64,000 nt of DNA from the NCBI RefSeq assembly GCF_003202285.1, contig NZ_MASW01000008.1:1-64000 (forward strand), written 5' to 3'. This DNA is from Prauserella muralis. GTDB taxonomy: Bacteria; Actinomycetota; Actinomycetes; Mycobacteriales; Pseudonocardiaceae. This document shows, one piece after another, positions 8,036 through 16,113 of this stretch (its first letter is position 1; each line of letters opens with the position of its first letter). The notes beneath the pieces were generated by a model that was given only the letters and a program-made list of their open reading frames with translations, was not told the DNA's origin and did no database searches. The position numbers and the translations under genes are program-made.

Positions 8036-9241
8036 TCAAGCCGCAGCCGGGGCAGGAGTGGTCTCGGGGTGCCGGTAGTAGGTCTTGTTGCGGAGCATGG
8101 CGAACAGGACGTCGCAGCGGCGCCGCGCCAGGCAGATCAGCGCGGCGTTGTGCTTCTTCCCTTCATCGCGTTTTCGCTGGTAATAGGCCCTGCTGGTGGG
8201 GTCGGACAAGGCTGCGAACGCGGCGAGGAAGAACGCCCGCTTGAGTTTGCGGTTGCCGGTGCGGGCCGGGTGCTCGCCCTTGATGGAGGAGCCCGAGCTG
8301 CGGGTGACCGGGGCGATGCCGGCGTAGGCGGCCAGGTGGCCGGAGGACTTGAACGCCGTGGCGTCGCCGATCTCCAGCAGGATGCGGGCTGCGGTCCTGA
8401 CCCCGACGCCGGGCATGGAGGTCAGGACCCCGGCAAGAGGGTGCGCATCGAGTATCCCTTCGACCTCGGTGGCGACCTGTTTGCGTTGCTGGAGAACGGT
8501 TTTCAGGCTGTCGGCCAGACGGGGCAGGACGGTGTCGGCCGCCGTTGTGCCCGGGACGACGACGGTCTGCTCGTCCAGCGCGGCCAGGATCGCGGTGACG
8601 AGTTTGTCGCCCATGCGGGGCGCGTGCGCGGTGGCGATCGCGGTGAGCTTGCGGCGGCCGGCGGCGCGGATGCCGGTCGGGCCGCCGCAGCGGGACAGGA
8701 TCTCCAGCACCGCCGGGTGACTGATCCTCGGGCCGATCGCGCGTTCCAGGGCGGGGTGGACGCCGGTGAGCAGGCCGCGGATGCGGTTGCCGATCCGGGT
8801 GGCCTCACCGGCCAGGTCGTCGTCGAACCCGACCAGCACGTCCAGCTCGGCCAGGGCGTCGTCGCCGACGTCGACCGGGCGCAGCGTGTGCGGCAGCGAG
8901 CGGGCGGCGTCGGCGATGACGAACGCGTCCCGGGCGTCGGTTTTCGCGCGGCCGGGGTAGAGGTCGGCGATGCGTCGCATGGCCAGGCCGGGCAGGTAGG
9001 CCACCCGGTGGCCGGCCGCGCGGGCCACCGCGACCGGCAGCGCGCCGATCGTCGCCGGTTGATCGACCACCACCAGCAACGGCCCGTGCGCGGCGAGCTT
9101 GTCGAACAGCGCCCGCAGCTTCGGTTCGCTGTTGGGCAGCGGCGCGTCGTGAAGCCGCTTGCCCGCCGGGTCCAGGCCGACGGCGTGGTGTTCGCCCTTG
9201 CCGACGTCCAGGCCGAGGAACACCTGGTAACCGCTGGTCAT
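8036..9241 (-). CDS. IS110-family transposase (DEDD recombinase)
   Basis: About 401 residues from the ATG at 9241 (MTSGYQVFLGLDVGKGEHHA). The N-terminal RuvC-like domain has the first acidic residue in GLDVGK, VVDQPATIG, and AKTDARDAFVIADAAR. The C-terminal domain (PF02371 type) has the helix-hairpin-helix stretch LTSMPGVGVRTAARILLEIG and the conserved AYAGIAPVTRSSGSSIKG with its catalytic serine. Intact and of full length. Members of this family insert DNA under guidance of a structured RNA made from the element's non-coding end; such a segment lies upstream (9299-9468). Confidence 0.95.
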   Translation of the reverse strand: MTSGYQVFLGLDVGKGEHHAVGLDPAGKRLHDAPLPNSEPKLRALFDKLAAHGPLLVVVDQPATIGALPVAVARAAGHRVAYLPGLAMRRIADLYPGRAKTDARDAFVIADAARSLPHTLRPVDVGDDALAELDVLVGFDDDLAGEATRIGNRIRGLLTGVHPALERAIGPRISHPAVLEILSRCGGPTGIRAAGRRKLTAIATAHAPRMGDKLVTAILAALDEQTVVVPGTTAADTVLPRLADSLKTVLQQRKQVATEVEGILDAHPLAGVLTSMPGVGVRTAARILLEIGDATAFKSSGHLAAYAGIAPVTRSSGSSIKGEHPARTGNRKLKRAFFLAAFAALSDPTSRAYYQRKRDEGKKHNAALICLARRRCDVLFAMLRNKTYYRHPETTPAPAAA

Positions 9242-9298
9242 CCGTCCTGCCGTTCGTTCGTCGCGGGTGGTCGCCGGTCGGGCATCGACGGCCGGCAC

Positions 9299-9468
9299 CC
9301 ACGTTACGACGAGACCTGCCCGGCGGGCGGCCGTGTCCCTATCAGCGGTCCCTCGATGCCACCAGGTCCGGTGACACCACCCCCCGGATCATGCGCTCGA
9401 CTGGGGGCGTCAGTCATGCCGGACCTGGCGACCACGACTCCTTGATCAGGAGCTACGAAAAAGGTAAC
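9299..9468 (-). ncRNA. Candidate IS110 bridge RNA (non-coding left end)
   Basis: About 170 non-coding bases upstream of the transposase. They hold a strong nested hairpin: CCAGGTCCGG (9362-9371) pairs with CCGGACCTGG (9419-9428); inside it TGAC (9372-9375) with GTCA (9409-9412) and CCCCC (9381-9385) with GGGGG (9403-9407), leaving open internal loops. A second hairpin CTCCT/AGGAG surrounds TGATC near 9438-9452. In IS110-group elements the upstream end encodes the bridge (seek) RNA whose internal loops pair with donor and target DNA. The match is by position and structure; loop-target pairing was not worked out. Confidence 0.5.
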
Positions 9469-9478
9469 GGGGGGGGGG

Positions 9479-9768
9479 GTTCTGAGAGGTTTTGTGCGAA
9501 TCGCGACCTGCGGATCTTCGGGGCGGATCGGGCTGTTCGCAGAACTGTCACAACTGTTCATTTATGAGAGAAACTACAGGTCCCTTGCCGCGCGAAGCCT
9601 GACACCGGTGCCCTTCCAGGTATCCGATCGGATCCGTTAGGACATTTGCCGGTGGACATGGCTAGGCCGGGGAGAAGAGGTGGCTACGATCGCTTCATCA
9701 GGTGTCGCCAAGGTGTCATCCGTCTTCGGCGCCGGTGGACAGTGAAGAAACTCGTCGAAGGAGCAGTT
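9479..9768. other. Intergenic part of Tn3: possible res remainder and cargo promoter region
   Basis: No gene seen. Contains GTTCTGAGAG (9479-9488), inverted relative to 7991-8000, and CAGAACTGTCACAAC near 9540, both possible res subsites. The DUF4241 gene begins at the right edge with GAAGGAG as its ribosome-binding site. Confidence 0.4.
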
Positions 9769-10641
9769 ATGCCGGTGTCCGCACCCGATTTCGAATGGCT
9801 GTTCGCCCCAGGAACGCATCACACACTGTCCCGCGGCGATGTCGCCACCGTCCGGCTGCGGCAGGACGCCTCGCTGTGGCTGCCGTCCGGGCGGGTCGTC
9901 GCCGGCGAGCCGGCCATGTTCTTGTCGATGTCCGGCTCCGAGGACAGGTTTGTCCAACAGGTGCCACCGGGCCGGTATCCGGTGGTGCTGGTGCTCGCCG
10001 TGTTCGGCGAACCGGACGAGCAGGATGCGCAGGAGTGGGTCGCGGCGGCCCGGCTGATGATCCGGGACGAGCCAGCCGCCTCCTGGGAGATGGCGACGTG
10101 CGCGGGCCAGGATGCCGCCGAACTGGGCGACGACGAGTACTTCGGCTATCCGGTCGTCGGCGGCGCCGGCGGCTTCGTGGACGCGGCGAACATCGCGGCG
10201 CTGCGCGAGAACGACGACTACAGCAACCAGCTGCTATCTAACCTGGACATCCACATCCTCGGCGAGACCGACCGCACCGCGCCCGCCACACTGGCCGACG
10301 ACGGGGACCGGCCCCTTGCGGTGGCGTTTCCCTCTGGTAGCGGAGACGGGCACTATCCAACCTGGGTTGGGCGCACCGCCGACGGCGAGGTCGCTTGCTT
10401 CCTCACCGACTTTTGCATCCTGACCGGGGATGGCGATAGCGAGAATGACGAGCCACCCTCAGGCAACGGTCCGATAAGCGTCCCGGAGGACTCGACCACG
10501 CCACCACGCCCGCCATATGCGGCCAGGCCACAGCCACTGTCTCCAGTGCAACGGTCTCCAGTGCGGCCCCCCACCGGGATCGCCAGTCCGGCGACTCCGA
10601 ACATCCGGGCACGCCGCTCCCCGAGCAGCGATGAAACGTGA
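9769..10641 (+). CDS. DUF4241 domain protein (Tn3 cargo)
   Basis: Protein of about 290 residues from the ATG at 9769, preceded by GAAGGAG. Residues 1-220 form a DUF4241 domain: YPVVLVLAVFGEPDEQDAQE, the glycine-rich YFGYPVVGGAGGFVDAANI and, near the end, HYPTWVGRTADGEVACFLTD. The biochemical role of the family is unknown. The last 70 residues are Pro/Ser-rich and without domain character; family members usually stop soon after the FLTDF-like strand, so this tail may come from read-through into foreign sequence. It is the only non-transposition gene of the Tn3 unit, transcribed opposite to resolvase and transposase. Confidence 0.75.
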   Translation: MPVSAPDFEWLFAPGTHHTLSRGDVATVRLRQDASLWLPSGRVVAGEPAMFLSMSGSEDRFVQQVPPGRYPVVLVLAVFGEPDEQDAQEWVAAARLMIRDEPAASWEMATCAGQDAAELGDDEYFGYPVVGGAGGFVDAANIAALRENDDYSNQLLSNLDIHILGETDRTAPATLADDGDRPLAVAFPSGSGDGHYPTWVGRTADGEVACFLTDFCILTGDGDSENDEPPSGNGPISVPEDSTTPPRPPYAARPQPLSPVQRSPVRPPTGIASPATPNIRARRSPSSDET

Positions 10642-10761
10642 AACCTCGTCGTGCGGGGTTGGGGCGTCGGATCGCGCCCTAAGTGGCGAGACGCATGCGC
10701 GTCGCGCGCGAGGCAGTTTCCCCCAGGGGGCGCTTCCCGGCGATTGGGGTTGCGCGCAGCC

Positions 10762-10833
10762 CGCGATGGAGTCGTTGTCGCAGTCGATCTCGACCATGAC
10801 CGGAACGACGTAGCGGACCCAACGGGTGGTCAT
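10762..10833 (-). pseudogene. 5' remnant of a small unknown gene downstream of tnpA
   Basis: ATG at 10833, ten bases after the transposase stop codon, reads MTTRWVRYVVPVMVEIDCDN. This start looks like the first strand of a small actinobacterial conserved protein. After about 24 residues the frame continues into low-quality sequence (to 10459 if read through, opposite to the DUF4241 tail), so the gene appears cut. Transcriptional coupling to tnpA is possible. Weakly supported. Confidence 0.35.
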
Positions 10834-10842
10834 CAGGATCCC

Positions 10843-13800
10843 TTACTTCGCGGTGACGCGCGCCCTTGTCCGGCGCGGCGCGGTGGCGTCGCCGGGGAAC
10901 AGCGCCCCCGGCACCAGGTCCAGCGTAGTGACCGGCACCGCGTCAGGCGGCGACAGATCGAGCACCCAGTCCCCGAAGCGGCGGATGGTGTGGGTGATGT
11001 ACGGGGAGATCGTGGCCAGATCGTCGGTGTCGATCGGGTGCCCGTCGGAGGCCAGCGCGTTCGCCGCGGCGGTGATGTCGCAGGCGTTGGAGTAGATCAC
11101 GCAGTTCGCGAGCAGCTCGTTGAACTTGATGATCTTTTCCTGGTAGTCCGGGTCGTTACGCCCGACCGCCTCCCCGCCGAAACGCAGCCACGCGGAGAAC
11201 CCGTGGAACGCCTCGGCCTTGTTGGTGATCGCGGTGATCTGCTCCCGCAACTGCGCGTCCGCGAGGAACCGCAGCAGCGTGATCGTGCGGATGACCCGGC
11301 CCAGCTCCCGGAACGCCCGGTACAGGCGGTTCTTCCGCGAGTTGTTGCCCAGCCGGCGCAGCAGCGTCATCGACGACAACCGGCCCTCGCTGATCGAGAT
11401 CGCGGTGCGCAGCAGGTCCGTCCAATGCGTCTCGATCAGGCCCCAGTCGATCACGTTGTCGCCGAACAGCGAGTCGATGTGCGCGAACCCGGTGTCCGCG
11501 CTGGGCCGGTAGAAGTTCAGATCCGCCCAGTTGCGGATGCGCGGGAGCAGGTCGAAGCCGAGCAGCGCGGCGAGCCCGAAAACAGGCAGGGACTGGCCTT
11601 GGGTGTCGGCGTGGATCGTGTCGGGCTGGATCTCCGAGTCGTTGCGCAGCAACCCTTCGATGATATAGACGGCCGCCCACACCCCGCACGGGATGAAGTG
11701 GGAGAACAGGGCGATGTAGGTGTCGGAGATGTGCCGGTAGGCGATCCCGCCGTAGCCGCCGTAGCGGATGTGGGACTCGGCGAGGATGTTGTTCTCCCAC
11801 GTGTCCACCTGCGTGCCGTCCACCGCGACCACCCGGCCGTCGCCCCACATCCCGGCGACGTCGAGCTTCGCGAACTCGTTGATCACGTCGGTGGACGCGG
11901 CGTCGATCTTGGCGCAAGTGGTGTGCTTGTTCGCCGCGATCGACAGCTCGTGCGCGCTGACCTGGTCACGCATGTGCCGCGCGACCTGCGCGGGGCCGAG
12001 AAGCGTGCCGTTGGCGAACACGGTCAGGACGTAGCGGGCCATCGCGTCGCGGATCTTCGGGTCCGATCCCGACGCCGGCCCGAAGTGCCGCGGCCAGCCG
12101 ACCAGGTGCGCGGTGCGGGCCAGGATGTCCAGCAGCCCGCGTTCGGGCAGCCGCTGGTGAATCGACTCCTCCAGCGCCAGCGCGGACGGGCGCCGGTCGG
12201 CACCCTTGCGGCGCCGCAGGACCGGGCGGCCGTCCTCGAAGGACAGGTCGGTGTTGTGCGGGAACCCGGCGTCCACCACCGCGGCGATATCGGTCAGCGC
12301 CGCCCGGTAGTGCGCCGTGAGCTCCTTCGGGTCCGAGGGAATCCCGGCCTGGCCGCAGAACTGCTCGGCCAGCGGGACGCACTCATCCCAGGACATCAGC
12401 TGCGCGTGCAGGTTGGCGTAGGAGTCGGCGCCGACCACCGCGATGTCCCCGGAGCGCAGCTCGGAGGCGAGGTAGGAGAACACGCACACCTCCAGGTGAC
12501 GGCGCACCAGCTTGCCCGGCCGGTCCTTCACCACCAGGATCTTGCGCCACGCCTCAGTGACGAAGTCGATGTCGATCGCCACCGTCACCGCGTCCGCCCC
12601 ACGCCCGACGGTCACCTTCTCCGGGACGTACTCGCCGGTGCGGCCCCGGATCGCGCGCAGGAACTCCACCGCGTCGGCCACGCTGTGATCCGCGCTGGTC
12701 GGCTCCAGGTCGAGGGTGTCGAGCAGGGTGAACAGCGCCGAGCGGTGGCTCTTGTAGAACTTCTCCAGCAACGGCAGGTAGTTGTTGCCGTGGTGCGCCG
12801 ACACCACCTCATGCGCTGCCGAGAGCTGCTCCACCCCGCCCGCGTCGGCCAGCGTCTTGAGCAGCAGCCGCCCGGCCCGCTCGGCCACCGCGGCCGCGGG
12901 TTCCGGCGCGGTCGCGCCGTCGTTGTCTGGTGCGGTGGCCTCCCGGGCGCCGGCCAGGACATCACCGAACACGTCCAGCAGCCGCTCGGACTCGGCGCGG
13001 TGCTGCTCATGCAGCTCGACCAGCCGCTCCTTGCCCTTCTTGTGGATCACCGCCATCCGCTTGCAGAACATCGTCGCGACCTCGTCCCGGGCCGTGGTCC
13101 GGCACTCGTGGATCAGGCTCGCCAGCAACGTCCACCGCTTCGCCTCGCCGATATCCCGCATGTCGCCGACGTCGGTCACCCGCGCCTCCCCGGCGAAATG
13201 CGCGATCTTCGTCGCCGGGATGCCGTCGAGCCACTGCTCGGTCGCGCCGAGCTCGTCCAGCGCTTGCAGGTGGGCCAGGCGAAGCTTGAACTTTCCCACC
13301 GACGCCGCCTTCGCCGGCGTCTTCAGCCGGTCAAACTCGCTGCGCCGCGATGTCGGGTCCAGCCACAGCAGCCGCGCGAGCCGCCGCCGGTCCGCCGCGT
13401 CCAGCCGGGTCGCGACCAGCCCGAACAACGCGGTGTTCGTCTCGGTGCGGCTCGCGGAGACCATCTTGTCCAGCGTGGTGAACCCCGGCAGCTCGCGCCG
13501 TGCCCGGACCAGCTCCTCCAGCGCGACGTTGATCAGGTCGGCCGGGTTGTCCTTCGTGGTGACCGCCTTGCGGATCGCTTTCTCGGCGATCGCGCGTGCC
13601 TCGGCGGGCTTGTAGACCACATTCAGTCGGTCACGGACGTAGTCACGGTGGCGACACAACGTCCGATCCGACTCGTGCACCGCCAGGACGTCCTCGGCCA
13701 GGCCCAGCGCGGCCCGGACATGGTTGATCACCACCACCGGCACGTCAGCCAGCTTCGGGAAATGCCCCAGCCGCTGGTAGCACTTCAGCAGCACCACCAA

Positions 13801-13941
13801 CGCCAGGAAGTTCGGCTCGCCCTGACTCCGCCCCCGAGCCCACTCAATCTCGCCGGCGACCGGCGTGAACGCCTCCGCCAGCTCACGGACCGACACCACC
13901 CGCTTGAACCGAGGATAGGCGGTCCGATCGATCGAAGCCAC
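10843..13941 (-). CDS. tnpA: Tn3-family transposase TnpA
   Basis: Large transposase of 1032 residues, the typical length for Tn3-family TnpA. The N-terminal DUF4158-type DNA-binding region (TAYPRFKRVVSVRELAEAFT) recognises the terminal repeats; the C-terminal catalytic half contains AVDGTQVDTWENNILAESHI, the TQGQSLPVFGLAALLGFDL stretch with the second Asp, LLPRIRNWADLNFYRP, and NDPDYQEKIIKFNELLANC containing the Glu region. Start is a GTG at 13941, about 100 bases inside the right inverted repeat. No internal stop or shift. A long ORF on the opposite strand (10651-14025) is an antisense shadow. Confidence 0.96.
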   Translation of the reverse strand: MASIDRTAYPRFKRVVSVRELAEAFTPVAGEIEWARGRSQGEPNFLALVVLLKCYQRLGHFPKLADVPVVVINHVRAALGLAEDVLAVHESDRTLCRHRDYVRDRLNVVYKPAEARAIAEKAIRKAVTTKDNPADLINVALEELVRARRELPGFTTLDKMVSASRTETNTALFGLVATRLDAADRRRLARLLWLDPTSRRSEFDRLKTPAKAASVGKFKLRLAHLQALDELGATEQWLDGIPATKIAHFAGEARVTDVGDMRDIGEAKRWTLLASLIHECRTTARDEVATMFCKRMAVIHKKGKERLVELHEQHRAESERLLDVFGDVLAGAREATAPDNDGATAPEPAAAVAERAGRLLLKTLADAGGVEQLSAAHEVVSAHHGNNYLPLLEKFYKSHRSALFTLLDTLDLEPTSADHSVADAVEFLRAIRGRTGEYVPEKVTVGRGADAVTVAIDIDFVTEAWRKILVVKDRPGKLVRRHLEVCVFSYLASELRSGDIAVVGADSYANLHAQLMSWDECVPLAEQFCGQAGIPSDPKELTAHYRAALTDIAAVVDAGFPHNTDLSFEDGRPVLRRRKGADRRPSALALEESIHQRLPERGLLDILARTAHLVGWPRHFGPASGSDPKIRDAMARYVLTVFANGTLLGPAQVARHMRDQVSAHELSIAANKHTTCAKIDAASTDVINEFAKLDVAGMWGDGRVVAVDGTQVDTWENNILAESHIRYGGYGGIAYRHISDTYIALFSHFIPCGVWAAVYIIEGLLRNDSEIQPDTIHADTQGQSLPVFGLAALLGFDLLPRIRNWADLNFYRPSADTGFAHIDSLFGDNVIDWGLIETHWTDLLRTAISISEGRLSSMTLLRRLGNNSRKNRLYRAFRELGRVIRTITLLRFLADAQLREQITAITNKAEAFHGFSAWLRFGGEAVGRNDPDYQEKIIKFNELLANCVIYSNACDITAAANALASDGHPIDTDDLATISPYITHTIRRFGDWVLDLSPPDAVPVTTLDLVPGALFPGDATAPRRTRARVTAK

Positions 13942-14043
13942 CCAGCACCCCAGGCCCAGCCAGCGGACGTAACCCAGCGCACCCTAACCAACACCCGCCG
14001 CACCCACGTCACACGGGCTCTCTAACGATCTCTAGCGCCCTCT

Positions 14044-14097
14044 ACCAGGCACTACCCGACCACTTGGCAGGTTTCTCCCGTATCCCGGCGGTCCCCC
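14044..14097 (-). repeat. Tn3 right terminal inverted repeat
   Basis: Reverse complement of 7056-7109 over 54 bases with one mismatch. The outermost five bases are CCCCC at 14093-14097, followed directly by the TAGGA duplication. Confidence 0.95.
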
Positions 14098-15347
14098 TAG
14101 GAGAAGGTGACGCCCGCGCAGTCCGGGCACAACGGCCCGGCGGGCTCGCGGCGGAACACCGCGGCTAGTTGGCCGCAGCAGTGGCAGTGCTCGTGTGTGA
14201 GCCGTACCGCGTCCACACAGGACAGGCAGACCGGGCCCTCCGGCCAATGTCGTTCGGCGCGGGCGGTGGTTCCGCATCGGGTGCAGGGGACCTGGGCGGC
14301 CAGGTAGCACGGCACGCACCTGGCCACACCGTCCGTAGCTGGCACGGACATCGACGGTCGTTGCCCGCAGTCGGTACACGGCGGACCGGGCCGCACCACT
14401 TCCCAGCACGCTTTGCACCACGGTCCATTATGGTCACGCGCGCACACCACCTTGTGGACGCCGCAGCCCGAGCACGGTTCGGCCAGCGTCTGGCGGCGGC
14501 AGCCGTCGCACCACGGTTCGCCGTCGGCGTCGCGGTAGGCCACCAACCTGGTCCGGCCGCAGTTGTGGCACGGCTGGCGTGGCCCAGCTTGCTGGGCGCA
14601 GGCCCGGCAAACCCCCGTGCTCAGAATCCCGACCTTGCGGGTCTTCCCGCAGCGCGGGCACAGCACCTCCGGCGCACGCCGGTTGTCGCACTTCTCGCAC
14701 AGTGGCCCGTCCTCGATGAGCCGAGCCGCAGGCTTGTCCTCGCCGCAGTCGATGCACCGGCGCAGCGGCCGTTGATGCCCGCGCTGCCAACACCGCCGGC
14801 ACACCGGCCGTTTCTCGTCGTCGCGGACGGTGACCGGCGCCGTCTGGCCGCATCGTGAGCAGGGCTCGGCCAGATGCGTCCGGCGGCATCGTTCGCACCA
14901 CGCTCCTTCCTCGGTGTGGGCGGCGGCCAGCACGACCTTGCCGCACATCCAGCAGGGCTCGCGGGGAACGGTCTTGCGGTGGCAGGTGTAGCAGACCCGG
15001 CCCTGCGGGCTGTTCTTCGTGGCCTTCATCGTCCGCCCGCATACCGAGCAGGGCAGCGGGACGCGCCGCTCGCGCTGCCAACACCGCGAACACACCGGCT
15101 GCCCGTAGCGCCGCGCGGCCACCCGCCCCGACCGACCGCACAGCGAGCACGGTTCGGCCCGGCGCTTTCCGTTGCAGTTCTGGCACCACGCCCCCTCCGC
15201 CGTACGTCCAATCGGAACGGTCAGACGGCCACACCCGACACAGCTCTCCTTGTCCCGGCGGGCGTGGTAGCAGGTATGGCACAGCCCGCTAGCGACCAGA
15301 GATCGGTCGCATCCACAGCTGGCGCAGACACCTCGCCCTTTCCCCAC
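14097..15347 (-). pseudogene. N-terminal half of split poly-zinc-ribbon/recombinase-like protein
   Basis: From a GTG at 15347, 20 bases after the XRE stop codon, about 415 residues run into the Tn3 end, where an in-frame TAG is created at the junction. The protein is a string of thirteen four-cysteine ribbons, each two CxxC pairs about 14-18 residues apart (CASC..CHTC, CVGC..CQNC, CSLC..CSRC, CSVC..CYTC, CWMC..CERC and so on to CHCC..CPDC). A fourteenth ribbon and a recombinase-like half continue at 7050. In-frame codons upstream to 15515 overlap the XRE gene and are not used. The function of these multi-ribbon proteins is not known. Confidence 0.85.
14098..14102. repeat. Tn3 target-site duplication, right copy
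   Basis: TAGGA, identical to 7051-7055. Read on the minus strand it supplies TCCTA inside the split gene, completing the codons ...TTC TCC TAC CGC after transposon removal. Confidence 0.95.
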
Positions 15348-15367
15348 GTGCGTGACCCGGTGTCCGG

Positions 15368-15751
15368 TCAGCTCTCGGCGTCGAAGAAGTCCGCGGACAA
15401 CAACGGCATGTCCGGCACGGCCGGCCGCGGACCCCGGCGAGCCGGCTCCTCGGTGGCCGATTGCGGCTCGACCTCCACCGCCAGGTCCTCGAAGCGGCAG
15501 TCGAGGATCTTGCACAAGGCCAGGATCAACTCGATCGGCATCTTCGGCGGACGTTCGGTGCTGACGAGCCGGTAGATCGAGCTGCGGTCGAACTCGAAGC
15601 CGTACTTGCGCAACTCCGGGATCAGCTTCGTGGTGGTGTACCAGTTCTTGCGGACCGCCATCAGCTCACGCAGCCGCCACTCGTAGCGCGGCTGCCGGAC
15701 CTGCACGTCGTCGTTCTGCTCGTCCGGTCCTTGCCGGGACACCGCGTTCAT
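15368..15751 (-). CDS. XRE-family helix-turn-helix regulator
   Basis: Protein of 127 residues with a Cro/C1-type domain at about residues 28-85: WRLRELMAVRKNWYTTTKLI, then FDRSSIYRLVSTERPPKMPI and LALCKILDCRFEDLAVEV. Its ATG (15751) overlaps the TGA of the integrase remnant upstream (ATGA), and its stop lies 20 bases before the zinc-ribbon gene. The three therefore form one translationally linked unit: integrase, regulator, multi-ribbon protein. It probably controls that unit. Confidence 0.88.
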   Translation of the reverse strand: MNAVSRQGPDEQNDDVQVRQPRYEWRLRELMAVRKNWYTTTKLIPELRKYGFEFDRSSIYRLVSTERPPKMPIELILALCKILDCRFEDLAVEVEPQSATEEPARRGPRPAVPDMPLLSADFFDAES

Positions 15752-16015
15752 CGCACCCTCCTCCGGCGGCCAGCAGGCTCACCTGACGTGTGATCGCTGA
15801 AGTCGTCGTCCATCTCCGCCTCCGTCTCGGCCATCGCGAAGGCGCGTTGCAGCACGGCTTCCTCGGCACCGCGTCCAGGTGCTCGCGGACCTTTAGGTTC
15901 TTGAAGTCGCTGCTGACCGCCGTGTAGATCGCCGTGGTCGCCGCGTGGGAATGACCGACCTGGTCAGTGACGAACTGCCCGTCATAGCCGGACTCGATCA
16001 GCCTGGTCACGTACG
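15749..16015 (-). pseudogene. C-terminal fragment of a tyrosine site-specific integrase
   Basis: Read on the minus strand from about 16012: TYVTRLIESGYDGQFVTDQV, then GHSHAATTAIYTAVSSDFKN, which holds the catalytic His and the Tyr nucleophile (TTAIYT). Near 15871 one base is missing; the restored frame (EEAVLQRAFAMAETEAEMDD) ends in a TGA that overlaps the XRE start. Everything before TYVT, including the catalytic Arg and the core-binding domain, is gone; unrelated sequence begins at about 16013. Both truncated and frameshifted, so inactive. Confidence 0.85.
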
Positions 16016-16113
16016 TTCTCCTTCTTCCCGCACTCGGCGTGTGCGGTGGGGTTCGTGTGGCGATTGAGCAGGGACGGCCTTTGTGACTTTGTTCGCCGCG
16101 CCAGCGACGGCTC

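Larger units (their letters stand above)
8020..9468 (-). mobile_element. IS110-family element nested in the Tn3 transposon
   Basis: Contains a DEDD-type transposase (minus). Both edges abut G-runs: seven G at 8013-8019 and eleven G at 9469-9479, so exact ends are ambiguous by several bases. There are no terminal inverted repeats, as expected for IS110 elements. The element lies between arms of an inverted decamer (7991-8000 and 9479-9488). The decamer GTGTCCCTAT occurs near both ends (8020-8029 and 9331-9340). Confidence 0.82.
7056..14097. mobile_element. Tn3-family transposon with nested IS110 element and DUF4241 cargo
   Basis: A 7042-bp unit bounded by 54-bp inverted repeats that differ at one position and by a 5-bp direct duplication (TAGGA). 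It encodes a Tn3-type transposase (10843-13941, minus), a serine resolvase (7109-7981, minus) and a DUF4241 protein (9769-10641, plus). An IS110-family element has inserted between resolvase and cargo. Transposase and resolvase are uninterrupted, so the unit may still be mobile. It interrupts the zinc-ribbon/recombinase gene. Confidence 0.95.

Noticed and set aside
7862..9445. 527-codon plus-strand frame
   Set aside because: Antisense to the IS110 transposase and resolvase; no domain.
10651..14025. 1124-codon open frame on the plus strand
   Set aside because: Antisense to the Tn3 transposase; composition is Arg/Val/Gln/Asp-rich without any domain, the normal shadow of a high-GC gene.
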